64,000 bases of DNA from Cordylochernes scorpioides (Eukaryota > Arthropoda > Arachnida > Pseudoscorpiones > Chernetidae), in contig CP092880.1 of NCBI GenBank assembly GCA_030710605.1, forward strand, positions 25,672,603 to 25,736,602. The letters are read 5' to 3'. The number at the start of each line of letters is the position of its first letter. The stretch's first letter is position 1. The position numbers were made by a program, and so were the translations under genes. The notes under the pieces were generated by a model, which worked only from the letters and a program-made list of their open reading frames with translations, had not been told where the DNA came from and ran no database searches. Shown here one piece after another: positions 1-11,584 of this stretch.

Positions 1-17
1 TTATTGTTGATAGTGGA

Positions 18-1031
18 ATGGAGCCTAAAGATTCTACAGGGCCTACTGAGGAGTCTGGTACTGGCGAAAAAGAACCTACTAAGGAGTCTGCTACTGGCAA
101 AAAAGAACCAAAGCCTGGTACCGGCGAAGAAGCACCTCCAAAGGAGTTGAGCCTCTCCACCACCTGGAATAACAGAAACACCATCACCAAAGACATGAAG
201 TTATTGAAAAGAGCTTTGAGAGAGCTACCTTGTTACGATACTCTATTGGAAACTCTCAAAAAAGGAATCTATTCGTTTCAAACAAGCGGTAAAAAAGGAA
301 ATATGAAATTAGGAATATGTGATGCTATTATCTGCCATGGAATAGGAGATTTCGATAAATGCAATCACGCAAGATGTCGTTTGTTAATATTAAAGAAATT
401 AACACGCTGCCAAAAAGTTTGGATTTATGCTAAAGAATTCAGCCAGATGCAAAAAAAAAGCATGCTTGATAAATACGACATTGGAATGATGGAAATTTCA
501 GAGATAGAAAGTGGATATTTGCGTAGAGGTAAAACAATCTTCTTTCTACCAGGATCTCCTGTATATATATACGAGGAAGTTGTGAAAGCCAATTGGACAA
601 AGAAAGGACTACGTGGCATTGCCATGATTGGGGAGGATGTCTTATCCTTTACTTTAGAGGCCACGAGGTTCTATCGTTACCTGCGGCTACTTCGAACTCA
701 GAAGTGGTATGTCAAAATAGGCAGACCAACTAGACCGAAGATGGAATTACTCGTAAATTGTCTGGAATTGTATTACATCCAACCCTATGGCGAGCCTGTT
801 CTGGCATATCTTAAAGACGTAGGTAAACCAGCATCTATAGGACATTTATATGACATGATTCCTAAGTGGACTAATCCCATGTTATTCGTTGGCAATGAAG
901 ACGAACCTTCTGTTTTTTACCAGCATGTTTTCAAGCACGATCGTAGTATGATGTGGTGTCACCAGACTAGAGAAGCGCTAAAACGCTTGGATTTGAATGA
1001 GATACATAGCCACGATATCAATGGCGTATAA
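18..1031 (+). CDS. SRR1-like domain protein, intronless
   Basis: 337 residues from an ATG near the window edge, one exon. Residues about 1-45 are a low-complexity Glu/Thr/Lys/Gly head built of degenerate repeats (GTGEKEPTKES, ATGKKEPKPGTG). Residues about 98-215 follow the SRR1 domain order as I know it: an ICHGIGDFDKCNHAR block (family: CYGLGxFxxxxxAR), a middle hydrophobic strand (KVWIYAKEF), then TIFFLPGSPVYIYEEVVKANW (family: TLFYMPHC..LYNNLLWANW) and LRGIAMIGEDV. The C-terminal FKHDRSMMW resembles the family's terminal FxDTSxHWF block. Length is close to animal SRRD. SRR1 proteins act in clock and heme-linked regulation in plants and yeast; the role here is unknown. No intron and a surround of retroelements suggest a retrocopy or a single-exon lineage-specific gene. 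Identification is by motif memory, not a search. Confidence 0.6.
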   Translation: MEPKDSTGPTEESGTGEKEPTKESATGKKEPKPGTGEEAPPKELSLSTTWNNRNTITKDMKLLKRALRELPCYDTLLETLKKGIYSFQTSGKKGNMKLGICDAIICHGIGDFDKCNHARCRLLILKKLTRCQKVWIYAKEFSQMQKKSMLDKYDIGMMEISEIESGYLRRGKTIFFLPGSPVYIYEEVVKANWTKKGLRGIAMIGEDVLSFTLEATRFYRYLRLLRTQKWYVKIGRPTRPKMELLVNCLELYYIQPYGEPVLAYLKDVGKPASIGHLYDMIPKWTNPMLFVGNEDEPSVFYQHVFKHDRSMMWCHQTREALKRLDLNEIHSHDINGV

Positions 1032-1076
1032 CTTTCCAATAACGCAGCAAAAAAGGACAATTGCATCCCTTACACT

Positions 1077-2119
1077 ATGGAGCCTCTTCAGAAACCTGAT
1101 AAAGTGAATTCTAAAGACGGAGATAAAGAAGATGGTAAAATCCATATAACTGAAGAAATTATTATAAGAGATGATGAACTTCTTCCTGCATCTTATACTA
1201 TTGATGGTCATGAATGTAGATGGGATGAAATCGAACGAAGCGATGCTTTTAAAAAGGAAATAAATATTTTCGATGCTTTAAGAACCTTACAAGGTAGTGC
1301 TCAAGCCAATCTTTGTTATCCTAAAGATTTTTGGATTATTCGTGATTTGGGATCTAAATGTTTTTCAAATATAATTGAAGATAGTGAAAAGAATAATTTG
1401 GATTTGCATGATATGAATTTATCTCATTTTGTCTTTTTCATCCTGAATATGGAGGAGAGAATTATGAAATCTCAACCAACAACTGCATTGCCAAGTTGAA
1501 AGATTTTGAGATATCTCGACTTGTAAAGAATGATAATCCTAATCCGAGTGCTTTTTACGAGAATGTTTCTCAGCTAATTTGGACCCATAATGAAATGCGA
1601 GAATTTAACTCTGCTTGTGAAATGCATACTGAATTCATTGAGGAGACATCAACGCAGATTGCCGTTGAAGAAAGTCAAAAATCTCATTCAGAAACTGAAG
1701 ACTTGGATGAGTTGGGAGTCCCGTATCTCTGGCTAGTTGTCTTGAAGAAAGCTCCTCAGGCCAGCAAGTACATCCAACCCTATGACTGTTCAAGACCTGC
1801 AGACGATGTCTCTAGGCCTGCAGACGATACCTCTAGGCCTGCAGAAGATACCTCTAAGCCTGTAGACGATACCTCTAGGCCTGCAGACCATACCTCTAAG
1901 CCTTCAGACGATACCTCTAGGTCTTCAGATCTTCAACGAAATAAGAGACCTTCAAAAGAGTCTCATCACAGGAGTGATGAGAGGTCATGGAGGGGGAGTC
2001 TGTCGCATACCTCGACATATTTGCATAGTATTGTTTTGTTTTATATATTTTTACATGTTGTTTCTTATGAAAGGTTGATATATTTGCATGTCCGCGAGAA
2101 GCGCGATGTATTTATATAG
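1077..2119 (+). pseudogene. Unrecognised gene broken by one frameshift
   Basis: I do not recognise this family. The first part (1077-1499, 140 aa) begins with ATG, 46 bp after the SRR1-like stop, and like that gene starts with MEP and a charged head. Near 1433-1440, in a run of five T, the plausible reading moves from frame 3 to frame 2. Frame 2 then gives HPEYGGENYEIS and runs through the second ORF (labelled from a TTG at 1496) to 2119, so the two ORFs are probably one gene of about 345 aa with a 1-base indel. The second half holds seven 7-residue repeats (SRPADDT type, 1790-1936) and then a hydrophobic stretch with a possible membrane segment (about 2010-2070). Assembly error, pseudogene or an exon boundary could each explain the shift. 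Confidence 0.4.
1790..1936 (+). repeat. 21-bp coding minisatellite, seven units
   Basis: Seven imperfect units of 21 bp encode S[RK]P[AVS][DE][DH]T. Unit-to-unit differences are mostly single substitutions, which keeps the frame open. It sits in the distal half of the unrecognised ORF, just before its hydrophobic tail. Confidence 0.75.
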
Positions 2120-2984
2120 GTAGGAAAAGTAATAAAGTTAGAGTTTCTATTGTCATAGATCTTCTCATATTCATTCTTACTCGTTCTTTTAATTAGAACG
2201 TTACATTTTAAAATTTACAAATAATTTTCTTTTAAATAAATAATTCTAATAAAATGTAGCCACAATGATTATGATAACTTTTTATTTCAATATTACATTT
2301 CCTTGTTATTATAAAAGATTTAAACACAAAATCAATCTACATGATTCTTTTTAAATAATATTTTTAAATTTTCTATTTATTTTCAATATTTATTTACTTT
2401 CGACTGTTATATTCTTCAATTATAATGAAATATTATTTATTATTATTTATGTTTCAAAAATATGTATTAATGCCATTTTGTCCCTTATACTAAAAGTTAA
2501 TAATGAAAATAAACATAAAATAATACAAAAGTACACACACAATGGTTTCAATTAAAACCATTAATTTATATTTCAAAGCTATTTTAAAATGATATTATTT
2601 TAGCGCGTTAGTTGATCAGCTAATCATCTCAATAACTTTAATTCAACACTTCCATTAATTCAACCGAAAGCTCTGATCCCTTGGGGTGTTGAATTAAAGA
2701 GGTTCGACTGTATATCAAATTATAAAGAAGAAAAGCATAAAACTAAATAGAAGTGATATATGTAACAACACTGTTGCTAAAATGTCACATATAGTTTAAA
2801 TATATTTTGATTTGGTAATTTCACCTTTTATTATTTTTTATATAATACACATTTTGTGCGTAATTTATTTTAATTATACATCAACATTCTCAAATTTTTA
2901 GGTTTGGCACCATAAATATTTCTCAATTTGCGGATAATAAGACCTTGCCTGATAAAATCCGAGGATCCTGCCCAAATCACATTG
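2120..2984. other. AT-rich gap without genes
   Basis: No credible coding region. It holds a near-palindrome (2541-2562), a pogo-like MITE right end finishing at 2712 (GGTTCGACTGTA), and at 2765-2815 a segment resembling the right arm of the 29.9-30.0 kb foldback (AACAACACTGTTGC block). Confidence 0.5.
2590..2712. mobile_element. Pogo/Tigger-like MITE, right end
   Basis: It ends with GAGGTTCGACTGTA, matching in sense the right termini of the better preserved copies at 36353-36529 and 37163-37347. The left terminus is not clear. No transposase is present. Confidence 0.4.
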
Positions 2985-5370
2985 CTTAACTTGATTCCAA
3001 CTTTTTTCAAGACGAAGCTTTAAGTCATCTTGACCCTACAAAAGCTCCTGGTCCAGACAACATCACTGGACCCATATTGAAAAATCTCAGTTCCCATGCC
3101 AAACTAGAACTCTTAAGCATTTTCAATTACAGTTGGGGCTCGTCTACCCTCCCTAAAGAAGGGAAACATGCCACAATCATCCCCATCCACAAACCAGGCA
3201 AGCTTGAGAACCACACAACCAACTACAGACCTATCTCTCTGACCTCTATTCCCTGAAAAATCATGGAACACATGATTCTCAATAGGTTACAATTTTATCT
3301 TAACCTCAACAACCTACTAGAACCTCATCAAAGAGCTTTTAAAAAATATCAAAGCACAGAAGATTCAATCTTTTACTTCGTTCAACAAATCCAGGACAGC
3401 TTTCATCATAAACCTACAAATTCTACTATAGCAGCCTTCATCGACCTTTCCCAAGCCTTCGACAGAGTCTGGAAAGAAAGGCCAATTCTCAAATTCGATA
3501 AACTTGGAATAGAGGGAAGTATGCTGATTTGGATCAGCAATTTTCTAACTTAACACACCATACAGGTTAATTTCAACAATATCAATCATCACTCGTATTT
3601 ACCAAGGTCTACCCCAAGGATCAAACCTGAGCCCTATTCTCTTCAATATTTACCTAAATGATATACACACTTTCATCAAACCACCAGCTAAAATATCTCT
3701 TTACGAAGATGATATAATAATCTGGGTCTCCAAAAGCAACCTCTCTAATGCAGAACACTCTCTGAATAAAGCATGAAAAATCTGCAAAAGGTAACTCAGG
3801 AACTGAAATTATCCATTAACATCAGCAAATCTGAAATCGGCCTCTTCACCATCAACAACCACTTTCGCCACGTGACCCCATATATTTTCTTAAATAACTC
3901 ACAACTCCAATATTCATATTCTCCAAGATAGCTTGGTGTCACACTCGACCCTGCGCTCACTTTTAAAAAACATATTGACACCATGATAAGCAAAGCTAAA
4001 AATAGATCAGACTCCTGAAAAAAATCTGGCTTAAACTGGGGTGCAAATGCCAATATATTACGCACAACGTACCTTGCACTCGTAAGACCTATTTTGGAAT
4101 ATGCTATCCCAGCCTGTATCAATGCAAGTGACACTAATCTATCCAGAATAGACAGAATCCAAACAAGTGCAGCTAATATCATCAGCGGGCTTCGAAGATC
4201 CTGCTGAACTCGAATACAACCTTCTTCTCCTGCATCTAAGAAAAAAATATGTTTCTCAAAATTCATAACCAAAAAGATTAACTCTCCAAAATAACATCTT
4301 ACAGGAAAATATATTAGAAATTGGGTCCCAAACCAAAGGCTAAAACGCCCCACTCCTCTCAACCTGGTTCACAACTCTAATCTTTTAGACATGCCAATTA
4401 ATCCCAAACACAGAACTTCCTATCCCCCACACAGAATTCGCAACAAACTCATCTGTTTCCTTCATCTACCAACCAATTTCCACAAACATGAAACTCAGCC
4501 AGAATTACTCAAAGCTCTTGGCCTCCAAATTATTTAGGAAAATAGCTCCCTCTTCGACATCACAATTTACACTGACGGTAGCTAACTTGAAACTGGACTG
4601 TCTGGCAGTGGAATTGTTATCTAAAAAGATCCTTGAAAAAAACTTCCTCTCCCACCCTGAACACCTTTCACCTTACAATTCAGAACTCTCTGCAATAGAT
4701 ACAGCTCTATAAAACATCAAAATCAATTCACCACACAAAAGCAAAATAATAATCCACTCCGATTCAATAGCAGTCATTTATACCCTTCAAACCTGCTTCT
4801 CCAGTCAAGAACCTCTTCTCAAGACTATGCTAAATCTGTAAACTGACTCCCAGCCAACAGTTCAGTCACAGTGCAATGGCTTCCAGCTCACGTTGGAATT
4901 TCTGGAAATGAGTTATCAGACTCTCTGGCAAAGTCTGGAGCTCTTGGCCACTCTGAGGCCAAGGAATCTACCACCCAACTAGACAAAAGAGACCTCCTCC
5001 ATACCATCAAGATCCAATGCCTTCAATAATGAAAATCTATTGCTGCACATGACTGGTACAGAGCAGGAGGGACAAGCACCGGTTCTGTCCTCCTAAGGGA
5101 ACAACAATCTTTGATTTCCAGACTTAAGTCTGGTCATCTACGGACAATGACTTTCCAGAATTGCTGCAAGGTTTTCCCACTATGTACTAAGTGCAATTCT
5201 CAACCTGCAACTCCAAACCACATTATTGACTGTATAGACTCACCAATTGATGAGCTTTACTTATCCCCAGCAGACACCATCAAAAGTCACAAGTTCAACA
5301 AGCTTGATACCCTAATATGATTGTGCAGAGATAAGAAAAAAGAAGAAGAGTAAAAAAAAGTTTTCTAAAA
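2985..5370 (+). pseudogene. LINE-A: 5'-truncated LINE with RT, RNase H and Zn tail
   Basis: A decayed non-LTR retrotransposon, pieces in several frames with stops. Readable in order: the KAPGPDNITGPILKNL block (about 3035); NYRPISLTS (about 3220); the first catalytic-Asp strand FIDLSQAFDRVWK (about 3440); QGLPQGSNLSPILFNIYLND (about 3605); the catalytic strand reads YEDD at about 3700 where YADD is expected; an RNase H start ITIYTDGS (about 4560); the RNase H end LPAHVGISGNELSDSLAK (about 4880); and a C-terminal cysteine motif CTKCNSQ..HIIDC (about 5185-5235). The A-rich tail contains AGAAGAAGAG. RNase H after RT places it in the Jockey/I group; the exact clade is uncertain. Antisense fragments of the same 3' end occur at 30303-30585 and 56505-56790. 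It is not functional. Confidence 0.8.
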
Positions 5371-7398
5371 CCACTTTGTATTCAATGAGGTTTAGTTTCC
5401 ACCTCGCAAAAGAGGGTCAAAAGCTTGAAACAAATACATAGTTGAATTTTATCAAAGAAATTAAAATATTTTGGGCCTATTTTTGAATTCTGATTAGTTT
5501 TTATATTTATTCCTAGAGATCAACAACTGTTAATTGCAGGATCAGGAGTTGCCTTTGTTTTTTTTTGTTCAACCTGATCCTAAAGAAATATCAAATTTGT
5601 AATATTTTTCATGTACCTTGGTGTTTTCACGCCTTTACGGATATGAATAAATATTCCTTGATTGATCCGAAATCCTCAGATATCAGTTCTTTTGGTCATT
5701 GTAATAGAGCTTGCAGCACACAGATGAGGGCCAACAGCCTGAATGCTAACGTGGAATAGCTTCTTTATAAAGAAAGGGTATATCTTCCATCTGTAATCAT
5801 TAAGAATCATAGATTATTTGAAATTCATTTCGATATATGGTGTAAGCCATCAGAAAATCAGAGTTTGTCGTTGAGGTACAGCTTGCACTAGGCAGATGAG
5901 GTCCAACAGCTTGAAACATGTACATGTTAAGCTTAACTTTATTATAATAAAACAAGATTATTAGGTTTTTATATGGAATAATTTTAAAAAATGATAATTG
6001 ATATTTATTCTAATTTTGCCTTTACTGGTCCCAAGCCTGGATGAAAAAGTAGGAGGAGGGGGAGCAGTAACGACTTCACTAAAAAACTGGACTCAGCTGG
6101 CCCGGCTGATCCAGGGATACAGGATGAGTCTGTACTCCATGTTAGTAGCGGCTGTACATGACGTCTGTTCCTCATGTCAGAGGCGGCCATTTCTTTTGAA
6201 GCTAAGTCCGCCTGCTACTGAGTAGTGCTCCCAGTCTTAAGGACAAAGACAGACGCATTCTACTTCACCCAGTAATGATGGTTGTCAAATCTCCTTTGAT
6301 GAACTTGACATCATATTATAATTGAATGGAGAGTATCTAACGGCGTTTCATTATTGTTCATTTTGACACTTCTGTAGAAGGGCGGTAATGCCCCAAAGCT
6401 TGAGATGTAATAAAAATGGAAAGAAACTCATCTCCAGAAAATATTTGTCCTCATATACAGGATATTCACATCTATTAGAGAGTTTTGAGTGTATCAAAGT
6501 CTATTTCTTCTATAATTTTTGTTTTTTCACATAAGTGCTGTGAGTTTAAAGCTTCAGTTGAGGGAGCACATGTGTCTGATGTAACATATGTGATCTGTTG
6601 CTACTCACAGGCTGGTAGTCCGTATGGCAGAGCAGACGGGTCCAGCAAGATGCTAATTCAGCAGGTCCCTTATGTCAGATGTAGGATAGATGAACAAGTT
6701 CCCCTTGAGATAAGTCCTTAGCATCAAGGTTTCCTAGAGTGAATATATTAAACTATACCACAGGTTTCTGGAGATGATTTCTTTTCATTTTATTAACGTA
6801 GTCTCAAGCTTTTGGACATCTCTGTCCTTCTACAGGAGAACATAAATAAACGAATAAACCGACGCCTGATGCTAAACTATTACAAACATTTTTGTAATTT
6901 TTGAATATATTAGCACCATGATCCAGGCACACTTTGGTGAAAGTCTGACCTTGCCTTTAATTTGAGGCTGTTCCTAACATAGAATCAGACACCTTTGCTG
7001 CCAACTGAATACGGATGTGTATCCCTGGAGAGGAACCATTGCTGAGGTCTATCAACCAGGTCAGTTGAACTCAGGATTTTTAAGAGGTTGTTTGAAGTTA
7101 TTATGGAATGTTAATTTTGTAATTATTCTTATTTTTTAATTCATAGAAGCATTTTTCTGGCAGACATTCATTTTTTATCATCATCATTTGTGATATTATT
7201 TTTTTTTCCATAGTTAGTTATCAAATAATTTGAAATATATTGTAGTTTCTTTTTTGTTTTGTTGTTTTCCTTTTTAAGCAATAAAATATATAGAACTAAG
7301 GTGTAATATTCAATTCAAACATATGGAACCAACATCAATTCATTTTTAAAACAAAGCAAAATCTTAAGCTTATACAACTTTCATTTTTTCATACATTG
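5371..7398. other. Unassigned repeat-rich DNA
   Basis: No gene seen. Two related 45-bp segments (about 5705-5750 and 5880-5925) share the core GATGAGG.CCAACAGC.TGAA. Further short segments ending in AAGCTTGA lie at 5404-5434 and 6377-6407. A segment at 6536-6600 is similar to 36713-36775. The LR/SINE-like piece at 6005-6290 is listed separately. The last 150 bp before 7399 could be an LTR of BEL1 but I cannot delimit it. Confidence 0.5.
6005..6290. repeat. SINE-like / LR segment, copy 1
   Basis: About 285 bp clearly homologous to 28055-28350 and 54730-55010. Shared landmarks are GGATGAAAAAG, CAGTAACGACTTC, GATACAGGATGAG, CTGTTCCTCATGTCAGAGGC and CATTCTACTTCACCCAGT. Here the match stops before the LINE-like tail that the other two copies carry. 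The short ORFs on both strands are not conserved between copies and are probably not coding. Confidence 0.7.
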
Positions 7399-7416
7399 GT
7401 CCCTCGAGCCAGATTG
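7399..7416 (+). promoter_or_regulatory. BEL1 primer binding site
   Basis: TGGTCCCTCGAGCC at the 5' edge of the gag remnant, the same motif found (minus strand) next to the 5' LTR of BEL2 at 52540-52555. This motif just inside the 5' LTR is characteristic of many BEL/Pao elements. Confidence 0.65.
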
Positions 7417-7441
7417 AAGCCTGACAATATATGTAAAACTG

Positions 7442-8640
7442 ATGGATACAGAAACAGAAATAAGAAGAATTAAAAGACTAGGTCTTAATTTAGAAAGTTG
7501 GAAAAGGAAATAGAAAACAACGCAGCAGATTGTTTTGAACTCGATGCAATATTAAAAAAGATCGAGAAGATTAAACAGCAGTTGGAATAAGCATATGAAT
7601 ATTTTATGCGGATAAAAGATACAGACGAACTTTTATCACAAATACAGGAAGTAACCGATAAATATTGTAAACTAGAGGTGAAAATTCTTCGGTTTACTCA
7701 ACATTTACACAATGATGCAAATTTTCCTCAAATTAACAATGCAGTTAATAAGAATTATGCTAATTTGCCTAAAATATAACTACCAATTTTTGATGAAAAA
7801 ATAGAAAATTGGATTTCGTTCTCTAATATTTTTAAAACTACTATTATTGATAACAGTCAATTAACAAATATAGTTAAATTACAGTATTTAAAGACTTGTC
7901 TGAAAGGAAAGGCTTTAATACTTGTTAATCACACACCAATAACAGAGAATAATTTTGTTTTGACCTGGGATTTGTTGGAAAAAAAAATATGACAATAAAA
8001 AAGATTTGATATTTAACCTAATACAAAGAATAATAGATCTACTTAAGCTAACAATAGAATCATCCAAACAACTTCTATTTTTGGTAGATAATTCATGTGA
8101 AATCATTAGATCTTCAGGAACACTTGGTTATAAGCTAGATGAACTTAGTGATATCATAATTGCGTAAATCCTGAGTGATAAACTAGACAAAACAACAAAG
8201 CGCAGCTGGAACATGACAATTGACAGTAATCACATACCCACCAGTTCAGAATTATTGAAATTTTCAGAGAACCATGCAAAGGCTACTTAATACGAGTGAA
8301 GCAGAAAAGGGATTGCCCCTAATTAAACGCTCCATGAAATTGCAATCTAGCAAAGGCCAATTGCTTTTTATGTCAACAGGAGCATGGAATTGATCAATGC
8401 CCAACCTTTTTAGGCATGGAGCCATTAGAGAGAAGGATAAAAGTTAAACAACTCAAGTTATCTTTCAATCGTTTGAAAAACAATTATTCGGTAAATCAAT
8501 GTAAGTCAGAATTCAAGTGTATAAAGTGTCAAGGAAAACATAACACATTGATGCCGCCATTCATCAGTTTAAAGAACATACAATAGGAATTCATGCAATT
8601 GAAGAACCAGATAAAAACCAAGCTGAGTCAAGTGTAAAAT
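7442..8640 (+). pseudogene. BEL1: BEL/Pao gag remnant
   Basis: It begins MDTETEIRRIKRLG 26 bp after the primer site and is broken by several stops and frameshifts. A coiled-coil-like head (7450-7720) is followed by LPIFDEKIENWISFSNIF and QYLKTCLKGKA (about 7780-7915), which is the DUF1759 gag core of BEL/Pao. A degenerate zinc-binding part, CFLCQQEHGIDQC then CIKCQGKHN, lies at about 8365-8550. The product would be the nucleocapsid and capsid precursor. Unlikely to be expressed. Confidence 0.75.
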
Positions 8641-8699
8641 AAAACAATGATGCTTTGGGCATCCATTCATAACACCACCTGTTTGATGTCTAATCAAGA

Positions 8700-9015
8700 G
8701 GACTCGTTTGTACTATTGTCTTCCGCAACAATTATGGTGATGAATCATCAAGGTAAATATCAGCTTGTAGAGCTTTAATAGATACAGCCAGTCTAGCCAC
8801 ACTAATAACTCGGGACTGTTTGAAGAAACTGAATTTGGAACCTTCTAGGACAAGAGTAGAATTAGCCGGAATAGGAGGACAGATTTTGGACAGACCCGAT
8901 GGAGTAATAAATCTCAATTTCACATCCCATTTCAACCTATCCGAAGTTTTTAAAACAAATTCTCTTGTTGTGGATAAGGTGACAAGTTATATGCAATATT
9001 TCAAATTTGAAGAAC
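8700..9015 (+). pseudogene. BEL1: BEL/Pao protease remnant
   Basis: It contains CRALIDTASLATLITRDCLK (about 8768-8825) and then LEPSRTRVELAGIGG. This is the aspartic protease arrangement of BEL/Pao (family: ALLDSGSQASFI). The catalytic Asp is present and the usual D-S/T-G reads D-T-A. The frame then runs to a stop at 9068 through DNA that belongs to the inverted BEL4 integrase, so the natural protein ends near 9015. Confidence 0.7.
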
Positions 9016-9016
9016 A

Positions 9017-9818
9017 TCAATTTCCAATAACCAATTCTATGTGCACCGCCCAGGTAACGAATAAGTAGATGTATCCTTTTCCGACTTTTCGTCCCCTACC
9101 TCCAGATAATTTCAATTGAATGGGACCCGCATAATCTACCCGAAGACCGTGAATGGTTTTCCCGGGGTCAACCGTTCCTTTGGTAAATAGCTCATGACTT
9201 GATGTTGGGTGGTTCGATTGTAGCGGCAACAGATCACACCATTTCGGACAAATTTCTTGATTTGATCTTTGGCTCTTAGGATCAAGTACTCCTGTCTAAG
9301 ATTTGACAGTACCAGCTGCATACCGCCGTGAAGAGTTCTTTGGAGCCTGTCATGTATAATAAGTTGGCTCAGCCGTCCCTCTGATGGCAAAAAGGCAGGA
9401 TACTTCTGGTGGTAAGGTATGCCCAGAGCCCATCTTAATCCCCCACCAATCGGAGGACACCCTGTTCATCCTGGAAAGGGTTTAAGGAGAATATTCTACT
9501 GCGCCCACCAACGACCTTGTGACGACTCAAAGACTTCAGTTCTTCCCCAAAATAATGTTGTTGTACGGCCAAGAGGATCTCAACATGGGCTCTCTTAATT
9601 TCAGCGGGATTCAAGGGTGAATGAACTTTCCCGCCCCGGAAATTACTAATAAAACGAAGGATCCAGGCCACAACTCTATTGTAGGTAGTGATCGAGGAAA
9701 ATCGTTCTCCCAAGGCGACCAACAGAGGAACTTGATCCACGAGACCAACCGACAAGGCCGTACGTATTTCCGGTCGCCCAGATATTGTTGGCATTTTGGG
9801 CCATTGGTCCCGCGACAA
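9017..9818 (-). pseudogene. BEL4: BEL/Pao integrase remnant
   Basis: Three overlapping frames on the minus strand. Reading order: a linker (9818-9435) with LNPFQDEQGVLRLVGD; the zinc-binding HHCC region (9390-9136) with LQRTLHGGMQLVLSNLRQEY and ICCRY; then the start of the integrase core with GLRVDYAGPI (first catalytic Asp) and YLFVTWAVHIELV ending near 9030. The rest of the core is absent: the element stops against BEL1 protease running the other way. At least two frameshifts separate the parts. Confidence 0.75.
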
Positions 9819-9845
9819 AATGAGCCAGCTTGGTCCCTTCCACCA

Positions 9846-10838
9846 CTACCTGGAGCTTCCTATCATAGATCCCAAAACCCCACGGGAAGCGAGGTCAGCG
9901 GGATTTTCTCCTGGTGGAACATGACGCCATTCTTGAATCTGGCGGCATGTCTGTATTTCTGAGACCCGATTTCCCACGAAGGTTGGCAAGGTTCTAGCGA
10001 TGATATTTATCCATGCCAGGACGATGGTCGCATCCGTCCAACAGACAATAGTTCCCAGATCAAGTCGCACCACCGTCAGAATGTGTGTAATTAAGCGAGT
10101 TAGCAAGACACCCGCGCATAACTCCAGGCGTGGAATACTAGTAGAGATTCCCCAGACGGGTGCCAAACGTGTCTTGGCCGCCACCAACTCCGCTCTGATG
10201 CCATCGCTTCCAATAATTCTTATATATACAGCGGCTGCATACGCATTTTCTGAGGCATCGCTGAATCCAAGCAGCTGAATGTCCTAGATTTCCATTAAGC
10301 CCAACCTGCGGGATATCCGAACTGTTCGAAGACATCCAAGCTGTTCTCGCAACTTCTTCCACTGTTCTTTTATAGGTCCGTCTATCGGTGCATCGCAATC
10401 TTTTCCAGCTACCCACAACGGCTGAATAAACGACACCAACCATTCCATGGGATCGTACATTTTTTCCACCAGCGATAGCATGCCACGCTTAGTAATTTCC
10501 TCCCCTTGTGTAGGCTCCTGGAAGCTGTACAAAAAGTAATCCCCCCCTGGATCTCATCCTAAACCGAGCGTTTTCACCACGTCTGCGACTTCAAACCGGA
10601 TTTTCTTAAGACGGGCATCCTCGAGTATTTGATTCAGAATTGTCGGATCATTGGAGGCCCACTTCTTGAGAACAAATCCCCCTTTTTGTAAGAGACATAA
10701 AGGCTCTTCTCTCAACAGCATGACCGACTCTGAATCCTCTGCCCTGGTCAATATATCATCCACGTACGTTTCCCTTCTCAATGCTTCAGCCGCTCTAGGA
10801 TATTGACTGCCCTCATCAATGGACAATTGGACCTACTA
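9846..10838 (-). pseudogene. BEL4: BEL/Pao RT and RNase H remnant
   Basis: On the minus strand the RT end (10826-10554) holds the catalytic box ALRRETYVDDILTRA and the primer-grip area GGFVLKKWASND. Next come SLVEKMYDPMEWLVSFIQP (family: YDPLGLLSP) at 10532-10284, a broken stretch to 10138, and RNase H (10187-9846) with IPRLELCAGVLLTRLI, IVCWTDATIVLAWI and VPPGENPADLASRG. Domain order is RT, RNase H, integrase as in BEL/Pao. The RT is truncated near 10838 and its N-terminal two thirds are missing. Confidence 0.8.
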
Positions 10839-11431
10839 TGCGACTTGATTTACATCAAGGCAAATAATAAGTTACTTTAGAGTATAACTCATTGTAGATG
10901 GCTCAACTTGATCAACTTTCTCTCTCCACGATACTAATTATTACAGATAACTTCATTAAATCAACTTCCATCATTGCTCAAAATATTGTAAATAACTATC
11001 TTGCTATTTCTTTTATCTGCTTATGTTGTTGCTTATATGTTTAATGTATATGTTTATTTAATGCTCTTTTTCTTAATTGTTTATTTTCTTTTTGATAATT
11101 CTGTTACCTACTCTACTACAATATGAATTATTGTAAATAGTTTCACGCGTATTTATCCAGATCGGATATAGCGTGTCTTGTTTGTAATTGGTAATAAATA
11201 ATAAACTTACCTTATTATTATTCTCCTCAGGGAAATGATTATTTTTAATACTATTTCTACTCATTTACATACATGATTTTCTAAAATATATGTAAAATTT
11301 CACACACATATATCGAGAAATAAATAAGAGCTTAAAAATAAAAGCCCTTTTGCAAATTAAAAAAGTAAAAATATAAATTATATACATAAACTTTGTTTCA
11401 AAATATTTGTCTGTATCTAATATATACTTAT
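10839..11431. other. AT-rich DNA, nothing recognised
   Basis: No homology or coding potential that I can support. Short ORFs here are chance AT-rich frames. Confidence 0.5.
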
Positions 11432-11582
11432 TACCGCGTCTTCGGATTTCTGCATTCCAACTCCTTTCTGCGTCTTCGGATTACCTACTGCACTCTCACT
11501 CCTTATTATGTATTCGGATTACCTACTGCGCTTTACTCCTTACTGCGTTTTAGGATAACTTTCTGCACTCTAACTCCTTATT
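11432..11582. repeat. Four imperfect 37-bp tandem units
   Basis: The unit is about 34-38 bp with landmarks CTGCGTCTTCGGATT, ACTGC and ACTCCTTA, repeated four times with point differences. A 63-residue ORF across it is only the translated repeat. Confidence 0.7.
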
Positions 11583-11584
11583 AA

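Noticed and set aside
3796..4362. 188-codon open frame on the minus strand
   Set aside because: It is the antisense of LINE-A RT and RNase H; no own motifs.
5705..5925. CAGATGAG...GAA(A) segments as hammerhead ribozymes
   Set aside because: The core would need CTGATGA and GAAA; both copies have A for T at the second position, one has GAAT, and stem I/III could not be completed.
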